64,000 nucleotides of DNA from Bradyrhizobium arachidis (GTDB lineage: Bacteria; Pseudomonadota; Alphaproteobacteria; Rhizobiales; Xanthobacteraceae): positions 1,922,001 through 1,986,000 of the forward strand of contig NZ_CP030050.1 of assembly GCF_015291705.1 (NCBI RefSeq), given 5' to 3'. The position numbers were made by a program, and so were the translations under genes. Positions 18,371 through 27,814 of the stretch are shown here, one piece after another. Position 1 is the stretch's first letter, and the number at the start of each line of letters is the position of its first letter. The notes below the pieces were generated by a model that did no database searches, was not told where the DNA came from, and worked only from the letters and a program-made list of their open reading frames with translations.

Positions 18371-19159
18371 ATGAAAGTGATTCGTGCAGCTCAGGCTGGA
18401 CAGGGCGGCCAGGTCACCATTGCCTGTATCAATAAGGCAACCGTCGATCTGGGTGTACCTTTTGAAAAGCTGACGCGAGCGCTTCAGAAGTGCTATGACA
18501 CCTACTTTCTCCCAGTGTGGGGCTACCCCGTTAAGCTATACAATACCGACGCTGCGAAGCCCTCTGATTGGCAATTCGTTTATTTCAACGATGCCGACGC
18601 GGCTGGTGCGCTCGGCTATCACGACCTCACAAAAGGCGGACAGCCCGTTTCCAAAGTGTTCGTCAGAACCACGTTGGCGGACCACCAATTGGTCAGCGTC
18701 ACTGCGTCGCACGAACTGTTTGAAATGGTGATCGACCCGCTCGCAAACCTTTGGGCGGAAGCGGCAGACGGCACCGAGTACGCTTATGAAATGAGCGACC
18801 CAGTCGAGGAAGATACTTTTCTGGTCGACGGCATTCCGATGTCGAACTTCGTACATCCGGCCTGGTTTGAGCCGTTCAAGCACCCGCCCGGCACCAAATT
18901 TGACCATCTTGGGCTGCTCCGAAAGCCATTCAGCATGACAAGAGGCGGCTATGTGATCACGAAGAAGAAGGGAGTTGTAAGCGAGCAATTTGGTTCGCTC
19001 GCTAAGAGCGCCCGTTTTGCACGTGAAGATCGCGTCGGCCATCGCAGCGAACACCGGAAGCGAGAGGATGGTCTGCGCATTCCCGACAATCGCCGGAAGC
19101 GGCCAGTCGCTGCACACGGGACAAGCGCTTTGGAGTCGGCACTGCACGCCAGATCCTGA
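18371..19159 (+). CDS. HELFE-motif protein, possible metalloprotease-like
   Basis: The start ATG 18371 follows AGGGAGGAC. The protein has 262 residues. Its centre contains VTASHELFEMVIDP (His and Glu near residues 116-120), an HExxE arrangement that could bind a metal, followed by acidic patches. No signal peptide or membrane helix is present. Residues up to about 205, ending SARFAREDRVGHRSEHRK, look like a natural C-terminus. The last 35 residues are basic and of poor quality, so the original stop may have been lost. Peptidase activity is only inferred from the motif. It is followed 130 bases later by another unknown gene on the same strand. Confidence 0.6.
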   Translation: MKVIRAAQAGQGGQVTIACINKATVDLGVPFEKLTRALQKCYDTYFLPVWGYPVKLYNTDAAKPSDWQFVYFNDADAAGALGYHDLTKGGQPVSKVFVRTTLADHQLVSVTASHELFEMVIDPLANLWAEAADGTEYAYEMSDPVEEDTFLVDGIPMSNFVHPAWFEPFKHPPGTKFDHLGLLRKPFSMTRGGYVITKKKGVVSEQFGSLAKSARFAREDRVGHRSEHRKREDGLRIPDNRRKRPVAAHGTSALESALHARS

Positions 19160-19290
19160 TTAGGGAAAGGCGCCATTTCCGAACTCATTCGTTTGATAAT
19201 AACCATCCTGGGGACGCCGACGAGTAGTTTCTGACTCTCTTTACGCCTAAGTCCCAACTGAACAGATCAGGGATCCAAGGGAGGGGTAGC

Positions 19291-20226
19291 ATGGCCGACG
19301 AAACCACGCTCTATCGCCTGTTCAGCCAACTTCCTGAACTCGAGAAGCAGGAACTCATGCGTGCCGCGGGTGTGTCCGATACGCGGCCATCGGTCCTTAA
19401 GAAGGATGGGTATGGAAGCGTTCCGGAAGGTGAAGCATGGGTGCAAAACAATCGTAGCAATCTCGCTCCCTTGATCCTCAGATGGATAGACCCGTCCGAT
19501 GATGACGTCGCTGCTCTGGTGAATCAAGGAGACTTGAAAGCCGGCCATGCCGTATCCGAAGGAGTTGCCACAGCGTTCAACGTACGGTTTTCTTCGCCGT
19601 CGCCCCCTGATGATAATGGGATACCTCTTGGCGAACTCGCTGCCGATGCAGTTGCTTTGAGCCAATTGATGATTGTCCTCATGGCTGCTAATCGGCCATT
19701 TGGGGTGTCAACAGCGATGCCTCATGCCCAGGTCAGTGCGGGATCCGTTTCGTTCGCACTTGCTGGACCGGGTCTGTTGGGTTTTGGATTAATGGTTGTG
19801 GCGGCCTGCGGTGCAGGCATCATTTCCGCGCCGGTTCTTCTCCCCGTCTATGCGGGTGGCGGCATACTTGCGGCCGCGGGCGCGATTGAGACTGTTCTGA
19901 ACTGGCGTCGCACCGTGGCCGAAACCAAGAAGGTCGGCCAGGAAACCCAAAAGATAGAAAAGGAGCGCAGTCTTCTCGACCTGGAAAGCTTAAAGAGGGA
20001 GCTTGAAATTCAAAAGCTAAGATTTGAAGTCAGGGCAGCCGAACCACCGGCGTCTTCCCTTGTGCCGCTAGATCAGGTGAAGCACGCCGCGCATGAGGCA
20101 AACGTTCCGTTGGGCTATGCGCTTCATATACTGAACCGAACCCTACCCACGTTTTTCGTCTTGCAGGGCAGGATGCCTGAGCGAGCAATAACCATTGAAG
20201 GACCTCTCGGGCCGCCACGACATTGA
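19291..20226 (+). CDS. unknown protein with hydrophobic hairpin and coiled coil
   Basis: ATG 19291 follows AGGGAGGGG. The 311 residues fall into four parts. A helical N-terminus, LYRLFSQLPELEKQELMRAA, recalls small adaptor domains. A polar region follows. Two adjoining hydrophobic segments come next (GPGLLGFGLMVVAACGAGII and a following stretch to about residue 200). A charged coiled coil (EKERSLLDLESLKRELEIQK) leads to a C-terminal helical part. The layout suggests a membrane-inserted protein with cytoplasmic arms. I cannot name a family; an effector-associated role is speculation. Confidence 0.6.
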   Translation: MADETTLYRLFSQLPELEKQELMRAAGVSDTRPSVLKKDGYGSVPEGEAWVQNNRSNLAPLILRWIDPSDDDVAALVNQGDLKAGHAVSEGVATAFNVRFSSPSPPDDNGIPLGELAADAVALSQLMIVLMAANRPFGVSTAMPHAQVSAGSVSFALAGPGLLGFGLMVVAACGAGIISAPVLLPVYAGGGILAAAGAIETVLNWRRTVAETKKVGQETQKIEKERSLLDLESLKRELEIQKLRFEVRAAEPPASSLVPLDQVKHAAHEANVPLGYALHILNRTLPTFFVLQGRMPERAITIEGPLGPPRH

Positions 20227-20399
20227 CGGAAGCAGCACTGCTGCAGCGCCAATCTCGTGCACTCGTCTAGCCGCTTTCGTCGAAAGTATGTCAGCGCCGG
20301 TGCCGCGCGGCATCGAAGAACCCCATTCGATGATCTTCGCTCATCCACAGTTTGCGTGGCGGCGGCGCTATATTTCGCAATCATTTCGGCCAGAGCGTG

Positions 20400-20590
20400 C
20401 TTCCCGTTCGGAGGTATCCTGGATGACGAGCACGTCGGGCGCATTGATCTAAGAGCTGCGCAATGCGGCGGTAAACACACCTTGCATTTTTGAGGGCCGC
20501 GGGTCTCGCGGATTCCCCAGTCGAACGGCGCTGAGTGGCCTTCGAACACGATGAAGCAAAAGCCGCGAGTGCTTACGTAAATGGAAGGGA
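20400..20590 (-). pseudogene. RuvC-like nuclease gene fragment
   Basis: One minus-strand frame reads IYVSTRGFCFIVFEGHSAPF followed by DWGIRETRG, and a shifted frame continues with NAPDVLVIQDTSE. These match the first and second conserved blocks of a RuvC/RNase H-fold family seen in rhizobia, with the acidic residue of the second block in VIQD. At least one frameshift and several stops separate them. Downstream sequence is too decayed to read. Confidence 0.4.
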
Positions 20591-20649
20591 CGAGGGAGCG
20601 TGGATCAGGCTGGATCATGCGCTCGCTTGAATGCGGCGCCGTTCGACCC

Positions 20650-20810
20650 GCGCCAATAGTCGCTCGGTCGCCGCCACTGACGGGTGGCGGTGGCGTCGAG
20701 AAGCCGTTGCTCGACGTCATTCCACCCGCATCCGGACCGTATAGCCGGTAGGCATCGGTTTTCTGGATTTCGACGATGCGGCCGCATCGACTGCAGGAGA
20801 CCCGCAGCAC
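20650..20810 (-). pseudogene. small CxxC protein gene, frameshifted
   Basis: From GTG 20810 the frame reads LRVSCSRCGRIVEIQKTDAY then RLYGPDA, a CxxC zinc-ribbon-like start known from short Bradyrhizobium proteins. The expected continuation GWNDVEQRLLD appears in another frame about 85 bases on. It is therefore broken. It lies just upstream of the RuvC-like fragment on the same strand and may have been co-transcribed with it. Confidence 0.45.
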
Positions 20811-21095
20811 GTGCTGGTCGATCTCCGAAAGCCTCCATAGCTGGATAGGGAGACCGGTCTGTCAGCGTCGGCGCCGGCGTCCTTGAGGACGGCATCCTAA
20901 TATTCGGCCGGCATCGGGTCCGCCGCGCCTGTCTGGCGTGCGTTGGGTGTGTCCCTGCCGCCGGCGCCGACCATCTTTCCGTCTGCTTTGAGGTCGGCGT
21001 GCGCCAGCTCGCGGGTCTTTCGGAAGCCGTCTCTCGGGTCGTGCCTGAGTTTGAAATTTGGCCGACTTGACTAGGCCGCCGATGCGGCTGGGGCC

Positions 21096-21504
21096 GTGGT
21101 ATCCTACAGCGACCCGCAACCGCAGAAGCGTTACAGCCCCGCAAAGCTGATCGGCATCGATAAGGACCTGATCCTTGGTTCGCCTGACGTCGCGCACATT
21201 TCGACGTCCTACGTGGAGCGCCAGAATCTCACCATGCGCATGTCGATGCGCCGCTTTACTCGGCTCACCAATGCCTTCTCAAAGGAAAGTGGAGAACCGC
21301 TATCACACACTCTCGCTCTATTTCGTCTGGTACAACTTCATCAAGCAGCATAAGACGCTTCGGATGACGCCCGCGATAGCCGCCGGCCTTGTCTCCTCTC
21401 CGCTGAAAATGAACGACATCGTGATGCTAATCGATCAGCGCGAAGACCCGCCGAAGAAGCGCGGGCCTTATAAGAAGCGAGCTGCGGTCGAGGCCGCCAA
21501 CTGA
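21096..21504 (+). pseudogene. IS1-family transposase, C-terminal remnant
   Basis: The frame from 21096 reads RYSPAKL, then [20 protein letters not shown] and RLTNAFSK, the C-terminal half of IS1-family DDE transposases. At about 21290 a frameshift moves the reading to [20 protein letters not shown] and on to PPKKRGPYKKR. The N-terminal half is missing. It is a dead insertion sequence. Confidence 0.75.
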
Positions 21505-21513
21505 CGGGCGCTC

Positions 21514-21846
21514 TTATCCAAGGAGAAGAGCCCTAAAACTATAGGCTCCGCCAGCTACTCCGGCGAACAACAGAAATGGCTTTAAATTTCCGATCGCCTT
21601 GAGGGTGTCCGGGACGAAGACGCCAATTAGCAGGATCAAGGAGCTTGCGAACGTACCGGCGTTGAAACAGCGATCAAAGATCGCTTTATTCGCGTCGGTA
21701 GTTTGAGGTTTTCTGAGAAGATCTAAGAGGTAAGCGAAAATTACATACAGAATGAGAACGGCGCCTATAAAGACAAAGACGCTATCCTCATCTCTTGGAA
21801 CGACCCACGAGAAAGTTTGCCACGACAAAACCGGTAGCCCCGCCAA
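21514..21846 (-). CDS. small membrane protein, downstream of a pair
   Basis: The frame encodes 110 residues with two or three hydrophobic segments: SVFVFIGAVLILYVIFAYLL, TFASSLILLIGVFV and a C-terminal FLLFAGVAGGAYSFRALLL. The only upstream start is a TTG at 21846, which overlaps the preceding gene by 59 bases. A later start or translation coupled to the first gene is possible. No family recognised. Some residues between the helices (RKPQTTDANKAIFDRCFN) form a charged loop. Confidence 0.55.
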   Translation of the reverse strand: MAGLPVLSWQTFSWVVPRDEDSVFVFIGAVLILYVIFAYLLDLLRKPQTTDANKAIFDRCFNAGTFASSLILLIGVFVPDTLKAIGNLKPFLLFAGVAGGAYSFRALLLG

Positions 21847-22012
21847 CTACGCCGCTGATGACACCGAGACCGAATGATAGCCTCGATTCGCTAATGAAGC
21901 CTATGATTGCACCAACCAAGACAATAGCGAGCACGGCGAAGCCAAAAAAGGCCTTGAAGCCTTCATTGAAGCTCACGCGGGGGGTCGCGATTTCATGGAA
22001 GAAGTGGGACAT
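21788..22012 (-). CDS. small membrane protein, upstream of a pair
   Basis: ATG 22012 gives 74 residues with two transmembrane helices: GFAVLAIVLVGAIIGFI and GLGVISGVVGGATGFVVANF, then a basic end GRSKR. Two-helix proteins of this size are often holins or subunits of small membrane complexes, but nothing here proves that. The next gene overlaps its 3' end, so the two probably act together. Confidence 0.55.
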   Translation of the reverse strand: MSHFFHEIATPRVSFNEGFKAFFGFAVLAIVLVGAIIGFISESRLSFGLGVISGVVGGATGFVVANFLVGRSKR

Positions 22013-22242
22013 GATGTCACCGGCCTAAGCGGCATACTCTCTCTGGTTGTCTACTGGAGATAATCTTGAATCGTATGTCAACAATAGGTTTATTCTTGAG
22101 TTCCTTACGGTATTTGGACACCGCCAAGCGATAATAATCCAAACTAAGGCAAGACCGTCTCTCGATTGGAAAATAGAACGCAAGGTCGAGTGGACACCGC
22201 CACTTCTGAAAATAAGCGTTCCCGCGATCAGTTTGGGTTCCC

Positions 22243-23428
22243 ATGAAGCGCGGCGATCTCAGCCATACGATCCGAGAGACCCTGAAGCGGCTGCCGCCGC
22301 CCTACGATTCCCATTACGGGATCGTGCCTCCGGCTCCACCAGAAGACGGCGTGTTCGCTCCCGGAGCGACGAAGGCCCTCGAAGCCGCTCAGGCGGCCTT
22401 CGGCAAGGTCGACGCCATCGCGGCCCAAATGAAGGACCCCTACATCGTAGCCGGGTCCTGACCAGACGCGAGGCGGTCAGTTCCTCGTCGATCGAAGGCA
22501 CTCAGACCACTCTCGACGAATTGCTTTCCGTCGAGGAGACCGGCGACAATGGTGCCCGGGACGAAACGCGCCAAGTCCGCAACTACGCTGTCGCCTTGGA
22601 CCGATTCATCCCGAGAGCCGCCAAGGAAGGCTACGGCGTATTCACGATGGACCTGATCAGGGATCTCCATCGGGCCGTGATGAAGGACGATCCGGATTAC
22701 AGGACGTTCCCGGCGACCTTCAAGCGCGGGTCGTGTGGGTCGGCGGGAGTAAAGACATCGCATATTGAAGTTGGAATCCTCCGTCTCCTGCCGATGTTCC
22801 TGACTGCCTCGCGCAAACGGTCGACTACCTCCGGAATGAGGGGCTGCAGCAGATGACGCAAGGGTTCATTACGCGCATGGCGATTGCTCACGCTCATTTT
22901 GAGGCGGTGCACCCCTTCCGGGACGGCAACGGTCGTGTCGGTCGCCTTCTGCTTCCGCTCATGATGGCTGCGGAGAAGCATGTGCCCCTGTACCTTTCAC
23001 CTTACATCGAAAGCAAAAAGGGCACGTACTACGCCTCGCTCAAGGATGCACAACAACGGCTCGAATGGGAGCCCGTCGTCACCTTCATGGCCGACGCCGT
23101 GACCGGTACCGTCGAAGAGCTCATCCGGACGCGCACAGCGCTGTCGGAACTATCCGAGCGATGGAGGGGCCGCCGAAAATTCCGAAGGGGATCTGCGGCC
23201 ATGAGAGCGCTCGACAAACTTCACAATTATCCGGTGGTGACGGCAAAGCGGCTTGGCGACCTACTCGATGTCACCCCCGCACAGATTAATCAGGGCATTG
23301 CGCAGTTGGAGGAAGCCGGCATTCTGCACGAGCGGACCGGATACGCACGCAACCGAGTTTACTCCGCTCCTGAAGTGCTCGCAGTGATCAATCGTCCCTT
23401 CGGTGAAGAGCCTGTTCTTCCAGAATAG
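22243..23428 (+). pseudogene. Fic-domain adenylyltransferase, broken by two frameshifts and a stop
   Basis: Three frames in succession give one Fic protein. The first, from ATG 22243, covers the N-terminus (YGIVPPAPPEDG). Near 22455 the reading moves to a second frame with SSSSIEGTQTTLDELL, which carries the class II inhibitory motif SxxxEG. Near 22730 it moves to a third frame, which contains an in-frame TGA near 22763 and then the intact catalytic motif HPFRDGNGRVGR and a C-terminal winged-helix-like region. Each shift fits loss of one base. Fic proteins transfer AMP to target proteins. This copy cannot make the full product unless recoding occurs. Confidence 0.85.
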
Positions 23429-23542
23429 GATGATTCGACGGCCCCCACGGACCGTGACCGACACCACATGCGATGAGCTGACTGCTGCACCGCCGATTCC
23501 GCGCAAGGTTCTACACAGAATAGGTCAACCGCGCCCGGGCCG

Positions 23543-23842
23543 CTACGAGAAGCGAGTGAACGCGGTGAGGTACGCTCTTTCGAAACCGTGCCGTTCGAGA
23601 ATAGTGCTTCGAATCCTTTCCTGCGCTCGCCGGGGGCGCTCGGCCGGCAGATCCTTTGTGCGCTCGTCGATCATGCCGACGACTGCGTCCGTGAAATCGA
23701 GCGCTGGCGGAGATCCGGACGCGTAGGAGCGGTGTTTGAGAACATCGTAGAACGAGCCGATCGCCTTGAACCAGCCGATGGTGTCGGCGGCGAGCCGCAG
23801 GAGGCCACGCGTCGAACCTTCTTTTCGATGCGGTCGTCAGAT
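23543..23842 (-). pseudogene. open frame without a start codon, probable gene fragment
   Basis: A minus-strand frame of about 95 codons ends at TAG 23543 and reads like protein: LRLAADTIGWFKAIGSFYDV, then GMIDERTKDLPAERPRRAQE and ILERHGFERAYLTAF. It has no ATG or GTG start before its middle and is closed upstream by a TGA. It may be the C-terminus of a gene cut by a frameshift. Family not recognised. Confidence 0.3.
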
Positions 23843-24296
23843 CGAGCGGCGATCCTGGTCGAAGCCGCTCGGACTTTTCAGCAAGTTGCGAGTACGCCGA
23901 TGCTCTCCTAGGTCGGAGCTACGGATGCTCTTCCGCGTTCGTCGACGTCGCTTCGCTACGTTGTCGCTAGCGGCCGCCGCAGAAGGTCGCCTTCGCGACC
24001 CGGACGTTAGTGGGTGACTGACCAATTTCAAGAGGGGACAGTTCCGCGCCCATCAAAAAATCCATCCAGTGAGAAGGATTGACCGCCGTCTGGCCCGGCC
24101 CAATGTCTTCTGGACGCGACGCCCAATTCGATAGAGGAGGTGAACATGTTCACTGAGGTTAAGGCCGACTGTTGAACACGGCCGGGCCGAGGGAGCGTGT
24201 CCCTCGGCTCGATAGCCCATGCGATTGTTTTGGGGCGGCGCTCGGTCGTGCCGCTCCGCCGAGTATTCCCGGTTCGACGCAACCTTGGACTTAGAG

Positions 24297-25103
24297 ATGA
24301 CTTCATCCGCTCTCCACTTGGCCGAAGCTTCGCGGGTATTTGAGCAGCCGGCTCCGAGGCACAGCCGTTGGCGAGCGACCGCCGCCGTTGCCCTTTTAGG
24401 CCTGCTGGCGGTCACTGCGATCCCCGTGAGCGAAGGTTTCTTCGCCGGCGGTCGCGCTGCCGTTGAGCAAAAGCTTTCGAGCGTTGGCGCCCGGGTCGAA
24501 GATTTCGTACCGGAAGAGCGAGGCAAGCTCTCCAAGCCCATGATCGGCGGCTTGCTGGCGGGCGCCGCTTCGACCGTCGGCAAGCGGGTTGCCGGCGTCT
24601 TCGTGGACGCTTCTTGGCCGGTCGCGCAGGCTTGGTTCGATCGAAAGACCCACAAGACAGATCAGATGATCTGGGCCGGCCCGCTGCACATAGTCGACGG
24701 AAAGCCCGATGGCCGTGACGACTCGGTGACGACATTGAAGTTCGATGGCGACGGCAACCTGGCTCTCGCGTACCGCCTCGCCCGGTTCTTCACGACGATG
24801 GGCCTCGACGTCGGCAAGTTCAGGATGTCCGCGACGGCCACGATGACGGATGCCGACTGCTCTTGTACCTATCGCTCGTACGGGCCGGAGATCGAAGTCT
24901 GGACCACGGGTGTCGTCGAGCAGACGTGGCTCTCCGAGAAAAACAAGCGAACCTACTTTGTCGCCGCCGCAATGGACCCGAGCGGACAACTGGCATCGGG
25001 TCAGGTCACGGCGAGCTTCGGAGGAGTTACGATGACGCGCCCCGCCGTCTTCGGGTCGTCCCTTGACAAACTGAATGCGGACAAGCGGCTTGACAACTAT
25101 TGA
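24297..25103 (+). CDS. membrane-anchored hypothetical protein
   Basis: ATG 24297 gives 268 residues; the frame extends upstream to 24219 with poor sequence. One transmembrane helix near residues 25-45 (ATAAVALLGLLAVTAIPVSEG) anchors a polar domain of about 220 residues with several Trp, Asp and Gly (FDGDGNLALAYRLARF, TDADCSCTYRSYG, TYFVAAAMDPSGQ). This looks like a single-pass or secreted envelope protein. No family or catalytic motif recognised. It has no adjacent gene on the same strand. Confidence 0.55.
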   Translation: MTSSALHLAEASRVFEQPAPRHSRWRATAAVALLGLLAVTAIPVSEGFFAGGRAAVEQKLSSVGARVEDFVPEERGKLSKPMIGGLLAGAASTVGKRVAGVFVDASWPVAQAWFDRKTHKTDQMIWAGPLHIVDGKPDGRDDSVTTLKFDGDGNLALAYRLARFFTTMGLDVGKFRMSATATMTDADCSCTYRSYGPEIEVWTTGVVEQTWLSEKNKRTYFVAAAMDPSGQLASGQVTASFGGVTMTRPAVFGSSLDKLNADKRLDNY

Positions 25104-25206
25104 TATGACCCTGCGTTTACCGAGGGAACGTGTCTAGTTAGGCTGCCTCCTTACCCGATCAATGACGGGGGTTCGTCTTTACGTACGCCACCCCGCGGAT
25201 ATTTGG

Positions 25207-25746
25207 TCACTCCTCAGGCGCCGGACCGCTTTGGAGGGCCCATTCGTGGCTGGTCTTCTGCTTCATTCGCGCGAGTAGCTTCTCGATCCTCTCGAGATAT
25301 AGGGTCTCGACGGCGCTCACGAGGTCCGGCCACTCCTTGGCGCCTCCGATATCGTATCCGAGCGACAGTCCAAATTTGAGTTCAAAACGATTGTCCTCGA
25401 ACCAGACCTCCAGCGCATTGGAAACCGTATCGTGTTCGTCGTTGTGCGCGAAACGCTTGTTTCTCAAACCGACTACCCGATCGTGAATGCTGCGCAGTTG
25501 TTCCGGGATGCTGTCGCGCGAAGAGCCGCTGCCGCCTTGTTGCAAGCGTACGTAGGTGACTACGACTACTGTCGTAAGCATCTCAAGCTCGAGGAAAGCC
25601 TCCATTTTCAATTCGAATTTGTAGGCAGATAGCCGCTTCTGCACATGCTTCAAAGCCACCACGGCGGCAAACGAGTTCAAGACCCTGATAAGCTGTGACA
25701 GCTCGTGGTCGACGGACTTGAGGATGACGCGCCCATCATCCGCCAT
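25207..25746 (-). CDS. HEPN-like alpha-helical protein
   Basis: ATG 25746 gives 179 residues, almost all helical, with no signal peptide. The motif Arg95-NKRFA-His101 followed by NDEHDT fits the Rx4-6H signature of HEPN domains, and the wording LRNKRFAH resembles AbiU2-like HEPN proteins of phage defence and toxin modules. HEPN proteins often cleave RNA. No partner antitoxin gene is adjacent; upstream is a 950-base gap. The call rests on one motif plus helical character, so RNase activity is inferred. Confidence 0.55.
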   Translation of the reverse strand: MADDGRVILKSVDHELSQLIRVLNSFAAVVALKHVQKRLSAYKFELKMEAFLELEMLTTVVVVTYVRLQQGGSGSSRDSIPEQLRSIHDRVVGLRNKRFAHNDEHDTVSNALEVWFEDNRFELKFGLSLGYDIGGAKEWPDLVSAVETLYLERIEKLLARMKQKTSHEWALQSGPAPEE

Positions 25747-26703
25747 CGCCTGGACATGATCTCTCCATTCCTCGGGGAGGTATCACATCGCCTCTTCGGG
25801 CAGAAGGTAGTACTCTCCCGCATCTTCTTGATGAGAGATCAGATCGCCCTCCGTCTACGCCATCGGCGTGGATTCCTCGTTCGTTGTGGCGGCGACGCGT
25901 TCCGCGTGATCGTTTGTGAGAGAGCTACAAAGCCAAATGGCCTGCACTCAGTAACGAATATCTACGTCTCCGGGCAGAACCAAAGGCAGGTCAGGGCGGG
26001 GAATGCATTCGTGCCACGTGCAGATTTCGAGAAAATCGAGGGATTAAGTCCGTTGTTAAGCTGCATCGGAAGTTGCAGCCTCCTTCTTTTGCTCTTCTGC
26101 CGCTAGTGCATGACAGTGGGTTGTCAAGCTGATGAAACGCGTCGCGCGTTGAACAACTCCAAGTCGCGAAAATATTATTGTGAGCCCGTTGAAGTGGTGA
26201 ACTATATGAGTTACATCTTCAGGTAGATCTTGCTTGCGTCCTATGGGCTTCGCGAGTGCATGCCGCGAACCAGTTCCAATCTTTGTCGTGCGCATGTGGC
26301 GTGCAGGATGGAGGCACGACGCACTCGTTGTTCGAGGATTTTCCACGCATGAGTTCTGAGGCGACGCGAACGTCGCGCGAGCTCAAAAAGAAAGCTGGTT
26401 TCGTTTCATGGACTGGACATGGATTGCGTCTATGATCTGCACTGTTGATCAGGCTGCAAATCGATCTGCTGGCCTCATATGCGAGTGTCCTTCGATGAGA
26501 ACGGCACGAGGCATGTCGCTACGCAAGGGAGTCGGATTCTTAGATGCTGGTGGTGTGTATCAGAATTCAGCCGCCTAATTGAGCGGCGCGTGACCCACGC
26601 TCGGACAATTTGGGTGTGTAGCATCAAGAGGGTTTTGCCGGGTTTGTCGCCAGACCCGACCACCACTGAGCCTGTTTAGACATCCACAGAAAGAGGCACC
26701 GTC
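25747..26703. other. gap between HEPN-like and TauD-like genes
   Basis: About 950 bases with no gene I can support. An open frame on the minus strand at 26056-26346 has an unremarkable sequence and no ribosome site. Confidence 0.45.
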
Positions 26704-27591
26704 ATGAGTGAAACAATGGCTGTCGAAAATGTCATTCCGCGAGCAGACATCGTCAAGCACGCGGAGAGGCTTGGTGCCGAAATCAAGAACATTGCGCTGT
26801 CGGACGATTTGGCTGACGATGTCATCTTAGCATTCAAGCGGCTTCTGCTAGAGCATAAGGTCATCTTCTTCCGTGACCAGGGACATCTCGGCGATGCACA
26901 ACAGCGGCGTTTTGTGCTCAGGCTCGGCTCGCTGATATCGAATCCCACAATGGCGGACACAATGGGCGGTTTAACGATCCGGCAGGAGCTGTCTGATCCC
27001 GCCTGCAGTCATCTCAACCAGATGAACGATGAGCGGGTCCGCACCGCCATTTCGGTGCTGCGGCTCGCAGCGGTCCCGCCTTTTGGAGGCGACATGGCTT
27101 GGTCGAGCAGGGCGGCCGCTTATCTTGATCTTCCCCATCCCCTGCGGATGCTCGCAGATAACCTCTGGGCTGTGAGCTTCGTCGCATCTGATCTCACTGC
27201 GACAGAGCGGGCCACCGAAGCCAACAAGCGGCCTTGGTGGGGCGTATCCACTGGAACGATCTACGAAACGACACATCCGATTGTTCGTGTTCATCCCGAG
27301 ACCGGTGAACGCATGCTATCGCTCGGTCGTTCTGTGAACAACTTCGTCGGCCTGCAGCGCTATCCCAGCCAAAAACTGTTTGAACGGCTGCAATCCTATC
27401 TTATTGCGCCCCGGAACACCCTGTGCTGGCACTGGAAACCAGGCGACGTCGTCATCTGGGACAATCGCGCGACGGAGCCGTATCCTGTTAGCAAATCCAG
27501 CAGCCCTCACTGGATGATCGACCAGCTTGCGATTGACGCCCGCGTACCGCACGTGAAGAGGCCAAGATCAAGGGCGGCAAAGGCTGCCTGA
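26704..27591 (+). CDS. TauD/TfdA-fold protein with lost active-site residues
   Basis: ATG 26704 has AGAGG upstream and gives 295 residues, full length for Fe(II)/2-oxoglutarate dioxygenases such as TauD. Family blocks are clear: VIFFRDQGHLGDAQQRRF, ISVLRLAAVPPFGGD, RPWWGVSTGTIYETTHPIVR and PGDVVIWDNRAT. However, the HxD metal motif reads His103-Leu-Asn105, the distal His of NRATxH is Pro259, and the Arg that holds 2-oxoglutarate is Gln near 274. Two of three iron ligands and the cosubstrate anchor are therefore gone while the frame is intact. It is most likely catalytically dead or has a new role, such as binding or regulation. Confidence 0.85.
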   Translation: MSETMAVENVIPRADIVKHAERLGAEIKNIALSDDLADDVILAFKRLLLEHKVIFFRDQGHLGDAQQRRFVLRLGSLISNPTMADTMGGLTIRQELSDPACSHLNQMNDERVRTAISVLRLAAVPPFGGDMAWSSRAAAYLDLPHPLRMLADNLWAVSFVASDLTATERATEANKRPWWGVSTGTIYETTHPIVRVHPETGERMLSLGRSVNNFVGLQRYPSQKLFERLQSYLIAPRNTLCWHWKPGDVVIWDNRATEPYPVSKSSSPHWMIDQLAIDARVPHVKRPRSRAAKAA

Positions 27592-27814
27592 CATTGTCGG
27601 CACCTCCCGGATCGCGTCAACGTCTGCAGACCCAAGACTAAGTTGCGGCCCTGCAATGTCGAGCGGAGCGGCCGGTCTTATGCGCGAGGACCGGCTAAGG
27701 GGCGCAGCTGCCACCTGCTAGGCTTCTTCCAGGCCCAATAGCATCAATCTTCAGGCATCGTCTCTGCTCGCCGGTCAAACCGATGACGCTGCATTTTGAT
27801 GATCCATCCGTTGG

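Noticed and set aside
24470..24490. AAGCTTTCGA resembling a tts-box core.
   Set aside because: It lies inside a coding frame, with no gene downstream in the right direction.
26056..26346. Minus-strand frame of 96 codons before the TauD-like gene.
   Set aside because: No ribosome site, domain or composition supporting a gene.
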